Shown here piece by piece: positions 47,723 through 58,899 of a DNA stretch of 64,000 nucleotides. Source of the stretch: Bimastos eiseni (taxonomy: Eukaryota > Annelida > Clitellata > Crassiclitellata > Lumbricidae); the NCBI GenBank assembly GCA_959347315.1, contig OY365810.1, positions 16,296,725 through 16,360,724 of the forward strand. The letters run 5' to 3'. The notes below the pieces were generated by a model. It did no database searches. It was not told where the DNA came from and saw only the letters and a program-made list of their open reading frames with translations. Position 1 is the first letter of the stretch. Every line of letters begins with the position of its first letter. Position numbers and translations under genes: made by a program.

Positions 47723-49570
47723 ATCTACATCATGTTTGCATTTCACCTGAATGACCTGTCAACCCCATTGTACATTGGTTAGAGTGTTGAATTGTCTTCC
47801 CTGCAGTTTTGGAGGTCAGAAGGTGAGATCTTACACAGAACTAAATTTCATAACAAACCTAGGAGCCATGAACTCCAGAAGAACAAACAGTTGCACCATC
47901 AAGAAGAGTCATGCAGAATTCCTACAACTGTCTGGAAAAAGTCTAATTAGCGTTTGTCAACCCTGACGTCGTCGTCGAGTATCTTGAGGCCTTTATCAGT
48001 TAATAGATTAATTGTTAATCAATAATGACCAACTCGGAATCAAACGATGATGAAAGGTATACGCAGCAGTTGAACAGACATCAATAACTGTCGCATAATG
48101 CAGCTATTATGACACCATAATGCGATCAGTCATAACGTCGGAGCTTCTGATTTATGACATCAAAAGATGTTTTTTTGGACCTTCCTCTCTCTGTTCCTGT
48201 TCATGTTTTTGTGATGTTGTGTGTTATAGATGTGTCGCTTGTTGTTCACTCGCTCCACGTTGTCCTTTGGACAACATACCCGAAGTTTGAATGCGGTGTA
48301 ATAGAGCCGTAGACTGCCATCTGGTGTGTAACCTCTGACCACACTACATGAATGGTCGTCTGAATAATACCGAGTGTGTGGTGTTGGAGTGAATGACTGT
48401 TGGTGACTTATTGTGATTGTTCGTACAACTGTACCGAAAGAACCAAAACATTGTCATGACATCCATTCATTTTAATTGATAGTTACCCTGTAGTTAGCAA
48501 CCGGCCTGGCCTGACGAGTGGAAAGAGCTTTGAGGATCAACTGATGTGATCTCATTGTTGCAGCAATGCTCTGCTATATCCTGAAGCTTTCGAAATCCAA
48601 TTATCAGGATACTAATGTCATCAGGTGATGGTCATTTCAAGTTAAAATTTGCTTTTAGCCGATCAATTCATGATCGAAGAGAGAGACTGCAAGAGTAGTT
48701 GAAAATGGATAAACAAGCTAGATGACTGAAATCAAAGTTGGAACCATGAATTGTAGAATTGGCACTGCATTACAGAACCAGACTACTTTAGATTTGTCAC
48801 CAAGTAAGACAAAAAGCCTATTACTGTACTGCTTCCTGTTTTGGCAAGCATCAAGAAACAAGAATTCTTAATAATCGAGTGAGTTACATTGTAACGCTGA
48901 CAAGTAAACAGTGAATAAAGATCATAAGAGTGACTTGAGCTTCATTTATTGAAGTTTTTTAAAATCAATTTTATTTATTTATTGCAAAGTCGGTCTGATG
49001 TGGGTAGTATTGTTGTTGTGTTAACTGAAATGAGTTTATCTAGATGCTGAATATGTGTTGATTCTTTTTATTAACCATTCAAATACTGCAACATATACAA
49101 AGCTGAGTGCTTTGTGTAGCACGAACTGTTTTCTTCTTAATATATTCTTAAGTTCTTTGTGCTCTCAGCGCTGAGTTTGTAGTTCAACCATGAATGTGTG
49201 TTGTAGGCCTATCTTCACATAGCAAACCATTCAAAGAGTTTTTGCAGACCATTTGCTTGGTTTATTTCTTTGCAAGTCATTTTTCATGCTGATGTGTTAT
49301 TTTTCTAGCCATTCTCACTACTTTATTTATAAGTGAACAATTACTGGTCCAGAAGTAGTTGACAAAAGGGACCAAGCAGACAAAGTCATACAGAGGAACA
49401 TTATTATGGACAATTTGGTGCTTTGCTGTCTTAGATTCACATTTCAGTGTTGCCAACTTACTATGCACACATTATTTCACGTTATTTAATGAATTAGTTA
49501 ATAGCAATAATATTTTAATTTGACATTTTCGATCATCAGTTGTTTTTGATGATGAGTGTATTATAGCAAA

Positions 49571-49761
49571 GCATTTATATAACACCATTGAGCACTTCAT
49601 TTATATAAGGCCCTTTCAAGCACAAAATTTATATAAGGCCATTTCAAGCACTTAATTTATATAGGGCCTTTTCAAGCACTTAATTTATATAGGACCCTTT
49701 CAAGCACTTAATTTTTATAGGACCCTTTTGAGGACTTAATTTATATATGGCCCTTTCTAGC
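49571..49761. repeat. 28-bp tandem repeat, about 6-7 units
   Basis: Units of the form gcacttaatttatataggg followed by ccttttcaa, diverging through the array. The unit is itself close to the TATATAGCGCCCCTTCAAG dispersed consensus. Confidence 0.9.
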
Positions 49762-50150
49762 ATCTCCTTGTGTGTCTTAGGGTGTGTATGAAAGTAAATT
49801 TTTCTTTGAATCATGGCCTTTGGAATATAATGTGCAGCCCTTGCTCTATAGAGTTTTTGGTCCTCTGGTGTAACCAAAACCAAAGGAAGGGCCGAGGCAT
49901 GGTTGTCTCATATTTGCCCATCTAAAAAATTTACTTGATTTCTAGTGCAGCACCATTTAAATGGCTTTTTCTTTGCTATGCTCTAATGCTTTGAATGATA
50001 GGCACAAACACCCTAACTTAATATCAGGTTACTTCTTTCAGCAAATACAGTATAGTACATATAATGTTACACTGAAGGGCCAAGTGAGCTTTAAAAACTT
50101 TGTGGCAGGTTTTTACTTTTGACTGGTATTAAATGTCATTTTAGATTATT

Positions 50151-50184
50151 ATTTTGACAGTAGAAATTTTTCTACTGTCAAAAT
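50151..50184. repeat. 16-bp perfect palindrome, 2-base loop
   Basis: ATTTTGACAGTAGAAA (50151-50166) pairs perfectly with 50169-50184. Confidence 0.95.
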
Positions 50185-50591
50185 TATAGGTTTTATCATT
50201 ATTCAGGATAACATAGACTCTACAATTATTCTCCTAGCAGAAACACTTTGATGTGATGCTCGTGTGTTGGGAGTTTTTCTGCCCAACTGTGACTCATAAG
50301 ACTTTTTTTGTATATATGGCATTCGTTTAGCGTTATTATGTGCAAAGTTGAATTTCAAAGCTGCAGCTAATTGTCAGCTATTTTTCAATGATGAAACAAC
50401 TGTTCCAAAGTAGAGCTACATTTCAAAGGCAAAAACTACTTTTCAAAGGCACAGCTGTCATTTAATGGTTTTATTGTATATCAAAGATGACCTATTTGTC
50501 AACAGTTTAGATTCTTTTCAAGGGTACAACTATGTTCGTAAGTGTCCTACCGTCCTTGTTACTGGATTAATGGTATTGAGTTAGAACCTCT

Positions 50592-50760
50592 GACCCAAGG
50601 GTAAGATCATCATTCAACGTGATCAGCTCATGTTCATGGGGCTAGAAATGTAGAGCTCCATCTACTATGAATGGAAAAGAAGAGTGAAGAACTGTCTGTA
50701 TTGGTTCAAACCTCTGGATTGTAATTTTAACTTTAACTTAGCACAACTTTAACTTTTAAC
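50592..50760 (+). repeat. Second copy of exon-5 donor and following intron
   Basis: gacccaagggtaagatcatc at 50592 is identical to the exon-5 end, donor and first intron bases at 55824. Homology continues through caacgtgatcagctc, ggggctagaaatgtag, gaactgtctgtat and attgtaattttaact to about 50760 (55980 in the other copy). Upstream coding similarity is not clear. It is either a partial gene duplication or a dispersed repeat whose edge became the exon-5 donor. Confidence 0.85.
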
Positions 50761-51944
50761 CAAGAGGTCATAGGTGAAGTTGGACTGGCAAAGTTTAATC
50801 CATCCAGAACTGATGCTGTGAAGGAGAATAGTGAATTGCGATCAGCACGAGAGACACAGAATTTGCACTAAGAGGAAATATTGTTGTCTTGAAGGATTAG
50901 GTTTTTAAATTTTTTTACTCAGTCATCATCATGACATATGTAAGGGAATCTACAATGATGTCTGTTTCTTAATGGATTTCGTTTTGATCAGTGATAGGTC
51001 TCTTTGTATGTGCCTGTGAATAAGTTGGTTCCCACAACTTTGACTGATAGATTAGAGAAAGAATATGCTTTATGTATATAAAGAATAGAAAATTTGAAGA
51101 GATTATTTATGTTGGAGAATTTAAGGTAATTATGTCATTGTTCTTTCTGGATGATCATTTTCATTATATTTAGATCAGTTTGGATTGAACTTCATTATAC
51201 TGATGTAATGCCGATAACTAACGAATGAAAACATTACAATATGAAACTGACCAACGGAGGATTCTACGTTCATTTGAGAATCCAGTCTTTGAATCATCGG
51301 TGAAGTCTGCTCTGTGACAGAAAATAATCTCATTGAATGATCTGTCATCTATCCAGAGTTCTTTAAATGCAGTGTCTGTTTGGAGCTGTGTTTAATCCAG
51401 CGTCTGTTAAAGGTCCCTCGCTCACTCAGATCCAGATGTTCAGCATGCATGAACTCCAATCCACAATTTTTATGTATTTTTGAAAGTCAGTCGGTACTCT
51501 GCACAACATCAAAGTGACAGTTAATCTAAATACTATGAGAGGGAGAAGTCGCTGACTTAGTGGCCTTAGTGGCTGTGCGCAAAAGCACAACGCAAAGTGT
51601 CTGATAGATTTCGATCCAAATCAGACAAAGCAGAGATAATTGAGGTGTTTGTGCAGATGCTAGACCTTATTGAATTTCAATCAGTCAGACACCATTGCTG
51701 ACGATTGATATTCGGAGCAGTTACTTAAGTGGAAGTGATTTTCCAGCCATTGAGATGGAAATTATGTGAATGGAGTCTGTCTTTGTTTGTTCTGGCACGC
51801 GATGGATGGATGCGATTGGAGTGGCTTGAGGAGGAGGAGGAAGAAGCGTGGTCTGAGTTTATCCACCTTCAGCTGCACTGGGCAATCCATCTAGATGAAG
51901 GATGCAGTCATGGGGTTCACCATTTAAAGACCTACAGATTGGAG

Positions 51945-52055
51945 GGCAGAAGAGATAGAAGAGAGAGACAGAGAGGGAGAGAGAGGGAGACATAGAGTGA
52001 GACAGAGACATGGAACAAGTGAAACGCTCGCAGAGAGAGACACAGAAACAGAGTG
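51945..52055. repeat. (GA)n-rich purine tract
   Basis: Degenerate GAGA/GACA-rich run. Confidence 0.8.
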
Positions 52056-52954
52056 AACCAGAGGCCAATGGCTGAGACATAGACTTCTATTGCGATTGGT
52101 GACATCCTTATTCGTTGGTGTCCGATGATTGCGTTGCATGTCCAGTCAGTTTCAAAGGACTTGGCTTCCATGGAAATGAAGATAAATCAAGGATGCGCAT
52201 TTATCTGCGTTGTTTCGACTGCCTCTGGTGCCAACGTTACAAATGTTGTTGTACCCGCACAGCCAACAATTCTTTGTTGGTTTCAATTAGATGTGGCATT
52301 TGTTTCGACCCTTGCGCTAATTTGGTGGAGTTTCCCCGCAACTCCTCCATCAGTGTCTGACCCTTGGAACATCCACTTTCTGTCATCTCACAGAGGCATT
52401 GTTCTCCAGTGATCTTGCCTCAAGTGGTTTATCTATCAGTTGCTTCGTTAAATTTCCTCAAGTTCTATTCTAGTTTTGTGATGTTTCGTAACGTCCTCTG
52501 CCTATTTGCCAGTTACTTCTGGTTTTAATTCCTCACTCTTTATTTGTCAATTCAAGACACATTCACTGATGTTGCAGTTATCCATTACAGCTAGAAAAAA
52601 AACATAGCAGCAGCATTTTTATTACTGAGGGATTGTCACACTTGTCTTAAGTAAAAATAATAATGTTAGCAATAATTACAATGGTAACATAAATTAAATA
52701 ATAATGGCATTGTAAAGAAACTGATACGAGTGTATGGTTGGTTGTGACCATTTATGGACACTATTAATGGTTGAGTACACATTGTTGAATATGCCAATTT
52801 GCATTTCAAGGTCTGTTGATTTTGAGCAGTGTTATTGTTGTTTTTAAACCATTGTCATACAGGTCAAGACTGCATATAAGTTTATCTTCCCAATAATAGC
52901 AGAATTGAACTGACTTTGACTAAGAATGTTACTGAATATTCGGATGCAACGGCC

Positions 52955-53065
52955 GTTGTTCAGTTTTTAACGACACCGTTCCATATCGAAGATGGTTTGG
53001 TGTTGCCCTCCTCTTTTCTCCAGGCTCGGGACTAGCACTGTCAAAGTCCAAACAGTGGCGGAGTT
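52955..53065 (+). repeat. Dispersed repeat family 3, copy 3
   Basis: tttttaacgacaccgttcc, tgttgccctcctcttttctc, caggctcgggactagcactg, tcaaa and aacagtggcggagttgaat are collinear with copies 1 and 2. Confidence 0.75.
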
Positions 53066-53651
53066 GAATGCATCAGCATATTAGAAGAACCTCTTACCTT
53101 TATGCATTGAATGATGTAGCATAAGTAATTGGGTGTCTGATGTCTTCTTACTTACTCATTTACGTTGTTTTGCTTGTTTGTCTCCTCTCTCTCTTAGTGT
53201 GTTTATGTGCTCACTCTTAACATTGTGCCATTAGCTACCTTTCAAAGGCTTTGGGCTCACTAGTCTAATAGATGCCAAAGTTCATTAAGAACATTCTTCT
53301 ATTAGAAAAAAAGTGCATAGTACAGGGTTACACTGATCAATTGGCACACCCTTGCAGAAGATGGGCATCTGAATATCCTGCAGCCACCAATCTATACACA
53401 ACAGGTGTTTGATCTGGATGAATGCAGCTGTAAATCTTCTCTAGTTTTTCACTTATACTCTGCAATGCCCAGCTGCTTTATCAATTCTGGTGCCAGGTCA
53501 GAATCCGGAGAGGTCAAGTCCTTTGATCAGTTATAGAACTTTTAGTTGTGCCATCTAATATTTTCTGAAAACCTTTGATCAAAAGATGCCTAGTTATTGG
53601 TCATCAGTTGTGAATGTACATAAATTTTGCATGTACCTTCCATGCCTAATT

Positions 53652-53930
53652 AAGGCTGTCAAAGTACCCGCCCGAGGCTGACTACCCGGGCAATGAAATA
53701 GGTTTTCAGATACCCGAAATTCCGTAAAAATGCGTGATTTTACCTGCACATATGCCAGAAATATTCTGTTGGTCATGTTGGCTGACTGCCCGGGCAATGA
53801 AATCAGTTCTCAGGTAACGACATTCCTTAAAAATGTGCAATTCCCTACATTTCCTAAAAAATATCCGTGTGGTCTGGTAACTCCATGGGTCGACGGGTAC
53901 CCGGGTCGTGATTTCAGCATTTTTTGACAT
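53652..53930. mobile_element. Degenerate MITE with internal duplication
   Basis: The segments ctgactacccgggcaatgaa and ctgactgcccgggcaatgaa are about 105 bases apart and head two similar halves. The outer ends share tgtcaaa in inverted orientation with subterminal acccg motifs. It lies about 50 bases upstream of the exon-3 acceptor. Confidence 0.55.
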
Positions 53931-53978
53931 CATTAATCCTATTGCTCATTTATTAGGTTGGTTTTGTGTGTTTTCAAG

Positions 53979-54118
53979 CATCACGTCTCGGAAGGCGTCC
54001 TAAGCGCTTGAAAGAACTTCAGGATGCTCTGGCTCAGCAGCGCCAGGCCAAGGAGAACATGGCTACGATGCATTATCAACCTCTCAAACCTTCGTCAATG
54101 AGTCTGACAGATTTGCAG
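53979..54118 (+). CDS. NR exon 3: DBD C-terminal extension and hinge start
   Basis: Acceptor ttttcaag ends at 53978; donor gtaaat starts at 54119. The split codon G+CA gives Ala83, and residues 84-129 follow. SRLGRRPKRLKE directly after GMSREA matches the T/A-box (GRIP box) of Rev-erb/E75-type receptors, where VRFGRxPKR contacts the minor groove 5' of the half site and lets such receptors bind as monomers. A Gln- and Ala-rich helix (ELQDALAQQRQAKEN) follows, then a Ser/Pro-rich hinge. Despite the 24-kb intron before it, the splice phase agrees exactly. A degenerate MITE ends about 50 bases upstream of the acceptor. Confidence 0.92.
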
Positions 54119-54615
54119 GTAAATTTTCTACCTGTGAGTTTCATTGCTTCCATTTTTAATTATTATTTTTTCTAAGCGTTAGAGATGTGAATTATTTTTA
54201 AAAAGGGAATGAGGAATTGCCTCTGATTGTGTGTATATCTCAGTATAAGGACACTTTAAGTGCCTCACTTAAAATTTGCTGCACACTTTTCCCTCAGATA
54301 AGCTCCCTCTCCATACTGATCCAAAAGGTAGCCAAACTTTGGCATGATTTGATGCTTCACTATTTAACTTTTGCTCAATATAAGAGCATTGCCATGGGAA
54401 TGCAGATGAGATTGGCAAGTAAGCATATGATTTTATTATGCCTTGAGAGTCATATGTAATAACAAAATACCTATCGTAGAAACAAAGAAATGTGACAACG
54501 TATCACTGAGATGTGTCAAATACTATCGTGGAAAGAAATGTTCATTTGAAAGTGTAGATGAATGGTACATGATTTCTTGGCTTAGAGTAAGAAACGGTGT
54601 CTGGGTCTTTTTCAG
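54119..54615 (+). other. Intron 3
   Basis: A 497-base intron, gtaaat to tttttcag. I see no repeat or gene in it. Confidence 0.88.
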
Positions 54616-54885
54616 GGATTCGTCAATGCCATGAGCGGCAGCAGCAGCATGACCTTGATGCCTTCTCCAGTTTTCCAGTTTGATAAGCCATTTACAGGCC
54701 TGGTCAAACCATCTGCTAGTCATCTACCTATGATGGACATGGATGAAGGTCCTGGACAGCCTGGCGGCTTCTACCGTAACATGCAATCTCTGGCTGATGG
54801 CCGGTCACCTGTTGGCGACTGGCCTCTGCCATCCATTCCGAGTTCCGTCATTGGACACCTGTTTCCAAATTCAACAGACATGCAG
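54616..54885 (+). CDS. NR exon 4: hinge
   Basis: Acceptor tttttcag ends at 54615; donor gtgggt starts at 54886. Exactly 90 codons in phase 0, residues 130-219. Low-complexity hinge rich in Ser, Met, Pro and Gly (MSGSSSMTLMPSP; PVGDWPLPSIPSSV), with no recognisable domain. Assignment rests on position, open frame, strong splice signals and phase agreement with both neighbours. Hinges of NR1 receptors are poorly conserved, so similarity searches may miss this exon. Confidence 0.85.
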
Positions 54886-55217
54886 GTGGGTCAATATTCA
54901 GGGCTTTAGCTTAGATAATGATCTGAAAGAATTGGATTTGAGACAAACAAACTTGATACTGTAAGGGTGAGCAAATCATAGATGCAAGGTAAATTAAATG
55001 TTTATATGATTGAATCCTAGGTCAGTTGTAGATAGGTTTATTCTTGATTTTACTTATGGATGAAACTTTGAGGATCAGTTACACACTCCTCTGCTATAAT
55101 GAATAAATAAAGTTCACGTTGAGTTGATCGCTTCCGACTTCTGTGTAGGTATAGTACAGTTGTGCATTGGCTGTTTTTGTACGTTTCCTGATTGTTATGA
55201 CAACATTTTCTGCTTAG
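54886..55217 (+). other. Intron 4
   Basis: A 332-base intron, gtgggt to tgcttag. Nothing else seen. Confidence 0.88.
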
Positions 55218-55832
55218 GTGAAGTGTTTCAGAGGATTGCAGTTCTCACCAAACGACGTATCGCATGCGATGGTCACAGAGACCAACTGCCTGTCGTCACC
55301 CCTCGGCAGGTGCTGCAACAAGTGTGAGGTCTGTTCCAGAAACGCCATTGGCTACATTGATCGTGAGGGCCGGGTCATCCTCACTGCGCCACTCTCCTCG
55401 GAGGATTTCCTCCGCACCCTTCACCTGTCGCCGTCGTCTAACTCCCAGAAGGAACCGCCGACGCCCGACTGGGTGTACCTCGATGCTGGCGCCATGCCAA
55501 TGGACGAACGAATGTCTGGTCGGAGTCTGTCGCCCACGGCGCCTGGAGCTGCAACGGTCGAGGTTAACTGTCGACTGACGGACGAAGGGAGCAGCGACTG
55601 TGAAGATGCGTCGTGTGGCGCCATTCAGGCAGAGCAGCCATGCACGATAAGTGCATCACTCCAGATGCTTGCTGAGGAGTCAAAGACTGAGCCATCTGGC
55701 GAGCGCATGCAGCTCATTGAGCATGTCATCCTGATGACAGTGGAAGCGCACATGAACACATGTCACTACACGGCCGACAAGGTGGCCGACGGAATAAAGC
55801 GCTTCAAAGAAAGCGTTGCCGCCGACCCAAGG
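55218..55832 (+). CDS. NR exon 5: Cys-rich hinge and LBD helix 1
   Basis: Acceptor tgcttag ends at 55217, donor gtaaga starts at 55833; 205 codons in phase 0, residues 220-424. An in-frame TAG just before the exon rules out read-through; a second acceptor giving start 55242 is also in phase. The N-terminal part has an unusual cluster NCLSSPLGRCCNKCEVC (C243, C251, C252, C255, C258), then IGYIDREGRVILTAP. The middle is Ser/Pro- and acid-rich. The C-terminal part, EAHMNTCHYTADKV (about 395-408), resembles helix 1 of ROR/HR3/Rev-erb LBDs (ROR has HLETCQY). The exon is clearly more GC-rich than its flanks. Its donor and following intron have a second copy at 50592. Confidence 0.9.
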
Positions 55833-57589
55833 GTAAGATCATCATCATTCAACGTGATCAGCTCTTGTTCATGGGGCTAGAAATGTAGGACTCCATCTAG
55901 TATAATGGAGAGGGAGGAACTGTCTGTATGGGTTCACCTGATTGTAATTTTAACTGAACATGGTATAATGCACAACTTCTAGGGAAAACTAACGAGAAGT
56001 GTGCTCTGGGATAGCCTATCATCATCAGCAGCAGCAGAAGCATCAGTCCATTGCTGTCGTTTATTGGTCCAAAGGTCCTCTCAGTGTTGTTAGTCCAAGT
56101 GATGTACGTTGTGTCGACATTTATATTATCTCTTCAGCATAATCATAAACTGCCTTTGCTTTTATCTCCTTCAAATCTTGCATGTAGTGCAGTGTATGAA
56201 ATTCAGTGAACTGGAATTCTCTCTACATGTCCAAATGACTGTCTGGAAAAAGTCTCATTAGCATTTGTCAACCCATGTGTCTTTGCTAGATAACTGGGTA
56301 CACAGAGTAGTTGGTTGGTTCCCCAATAGAAGTCATAGTTTCTTATTTATGTGCTCTTGAAATTCCTGCAATATTCTGCAGTCATTGCATTTTTGCTGTG
56401 AATATTCTTTTCTCATCTTGCTTTCGCATTGTCCAGCATTCCAGTCCACATAGTGAAGTGGGTTAAATCATTGTCTTGCATATGTTGTCTTTGTGTTTTT
56501 TTTGTTAATTCTCTGCTCTGCTATGTCCTGTTCATTATTCCATACACTCGTAAGGTGAGTCGAAGAAAGTGTTCATTTGCATTAAATCGTTTGTAGCACA
56601 AAAACGGAGAGGTTTCTCTCTGCCCTCTTCCTTGTCTCTCATCAAAATTTACCAATTGTTCTTCTCCAGGTGTTGCTGTTTCTGCCTCCCGTTGTGTTTA
56701 AAGCCCCCCCCCAATGGCATTTATAACATGTCTGGAAATTCTGTATATATTATATGCTGAGTTTGTGCATAAAATTTATTATTTTGTTCCTCTGTAGCTG
56801 CTGACATCAGCAGATAGGCTTGTATGACTTAACATCCTGGTGCATTTGTAGACATTAATCTTTTTGACTTGAATCCTATCATTGCTTCTGTTGCTTTCTA
56901 GTTCAGAATCATCTCTACACCCTTTGCAATTGATGGTCTTCTCTTTCGAATGTTAGAACTTTTGTATTGTAGAATTCAGCTTATATAATGTTGAATGTCA
57001 TTAGGGACTGGAGTTTCACCATTTAGCAAAACAATGCACTGAAGACTGGAAGACTCATTCATTAATTTAGTGGACACAAACATGTGAAACCCCAAAAAAC
57101 TGATTATCGTCAACAGTTTACAGATTTTGTATGGATCAATCGATCGATCGATCAATCAACCAATCAATTGAAGGATCAATTGAAGGATCAATTGAAGTAG
57201 CTCTCCTTCAAGACGTCTGTTCAGAAGCGCTTGGATGTTCTCTTGACCAAATTGCATTGATAGATGCAAGATTCAAATCTTGATGACACAGATACTTAGT
57301 GGTCCCTCCCTGGTGAAGATAATACGTGTCAGGATTCGTGTGGGCACCACAGTGCCTACTGGACAGGCATTGGTCCTTGTGCCGCTAATTAAATGGAAGC
57401 ACTACCAGTGACTAACTGTTAAGGTCACTTTGCTTAGACAATACCCAGCTTTAGACGGCATAGAAGAGCCATATATCCCAAAGATAATTATATGGTTGAA
57501 AAGGAAGTATTTTACATTACTTCAAGTAATTTATCTTTGAATGAACATAAGACAGGTTGATAGATAGTTGATAATTATACTACAAAATG

Positions 57590-57850
57590 AATTGAAAACA
57601 GGAAACACCTCTGGCTTGGATATATATTCTGAAAAGGGAGACTGCTTGCTGACAGAGCTGTAGGGAAGGATGCTGTGGGGAAGGGAACAACGGGAAGGAA
57701 AAGATTGAACATGTCGAGTGATCTGGACAATGGAAAACCTTGTGCAACTACGAAGAGGAAAGCGAGTGACAAAGTGAGTTGGAGAGAAAGGAGGGAGAGA
57801 CAGGAATCGTCCATGTCACAAACCTACTCATCGGCAGAAGACTGAAGACG
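57590..57850 (+). mobile_element. LINE RT C-terminal relic (GRPR-type end)
   Basis: One frame reads HLWLGYIF, then a stop, then GRLLADRAVGKDAVGKG, TTGRKRLNMSSDLDNGK and VSWRERRERQESS. This matches the terminal H.WLGHI.R......G...GKR.RGR.R...L..G......W region shared by RTE- and related LINEs. One in-frame stop and decay of the SxxE.R..A.DR.KWR segment indicate a dead copy. Confidence 0.62.
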
Positions 57851-58899
57851 AGCAGGAGATATTACAAAAGTCGATGATTCACATTTAAAACAATTGTAAC
57901 ATCATTGGGTCTACAATCTATCTACTTAAAGCAGTGTATATTAAATTAAATATTATCAGATAGACTCATCTGGTTTCTCGCAGGTGATGACATTCACAAC
58001 ACTGAATGCAATTATTTCCCTGATCTGCAGTGTTCATTTCTCGTTGATTTGAATCTTGCATCAATTGTGATGTCTGATGCCTTCATCTTCGACATGGAGT
58101 CAAAATCAGGATGCGCAGACATTCTCATGTGATCATGGCATCAGATAATACTGTTTAGACTATCGAATGAGTATCCAACATGATCTAATCATTTCTTCAG
58201 ACCTTCAAAGTTCTTATTCAATTGTTGACTGAGACACTTCAACCAACCCAGATTAGCTATTCGTTTCTATCGAACGGATCAACAGATGGTCTCGTTTGTT
58301 TCTGCTGTTGTTGAGCTTATTAATTGGAATCACAGACATTCATGAGTTTTATGATTTACTTGATGATCATGTTTGACTGTCCTTCAGACATTAACATCAA
58401 CTTTAGGACGTTGTTAGAAAACATTTGTTATGATGTTTCAATTTCAACAGAAATTGCACGTTAAATCCCACAGCAGTGTGATATCAGTTTATTCGTTGAA
58501 GCTGAGTACAACACGTTCCAAAGATTTCAGTTTAGCCCTGGTGAATTTGGTCCACACTATGAATTTATTTCACTTCAGCACAAGTGTCTATGGATTTATA
58601 GCTTCCAACAAATGTTCTCTTAATTCTGTCAGATATTAGGGTTTCTTTGCCCCACCACAATGAAGGTATAGAAATGGTGTAGATCACTTTTTTTATCCTC
58701 CCATGCACCAACAATAAAGAGGAACCCAGAAACAAAATTCTAAATATTGAAATCCTTCTAAAGCCGTGCTTACTTATTAAGACCTAATTCATGTGAGCAC
58801 AATGATCCTTCATCACAAAAACTTAACCTGACCCTAACTCAACTAATACCCATTTCTGCACCTACTTTCCCTATGTGTAAAGATCTGAATGCTGTCAAT

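Larger units (their letters stand above)
29621..53978 (+). other. 24.4-kb intron within the DBD/CTE boundary
   Basis: Donor gtaggt, acceptor ttttcaag, phase 1. It splits the zinc-finger core from the C-terminal extension. It holds most of the window's repeats and four foldbacks, listed separately. Stretches 32110-33850, 35530-37190, 38700-40560, 40690-43080, 44270-45700, 48000-49570 and 50770-52950 show nothing I can name beyond short simple repeats. No alternative exon was recognised inside it. Confidence 0.85.

Noticed and set aside
53730..53927. Possible extra coding exon just before exon 3
   Set aside because: The frame lies in an internally duplicated repeat; no splice pair with fitting phase and no receptor homology.
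57575..57814. 79-codon minus-strand frame with membrane-like N-terminus
   Set aside because: It is antisense to a LINE C-terminal relic readable on the plus strand.
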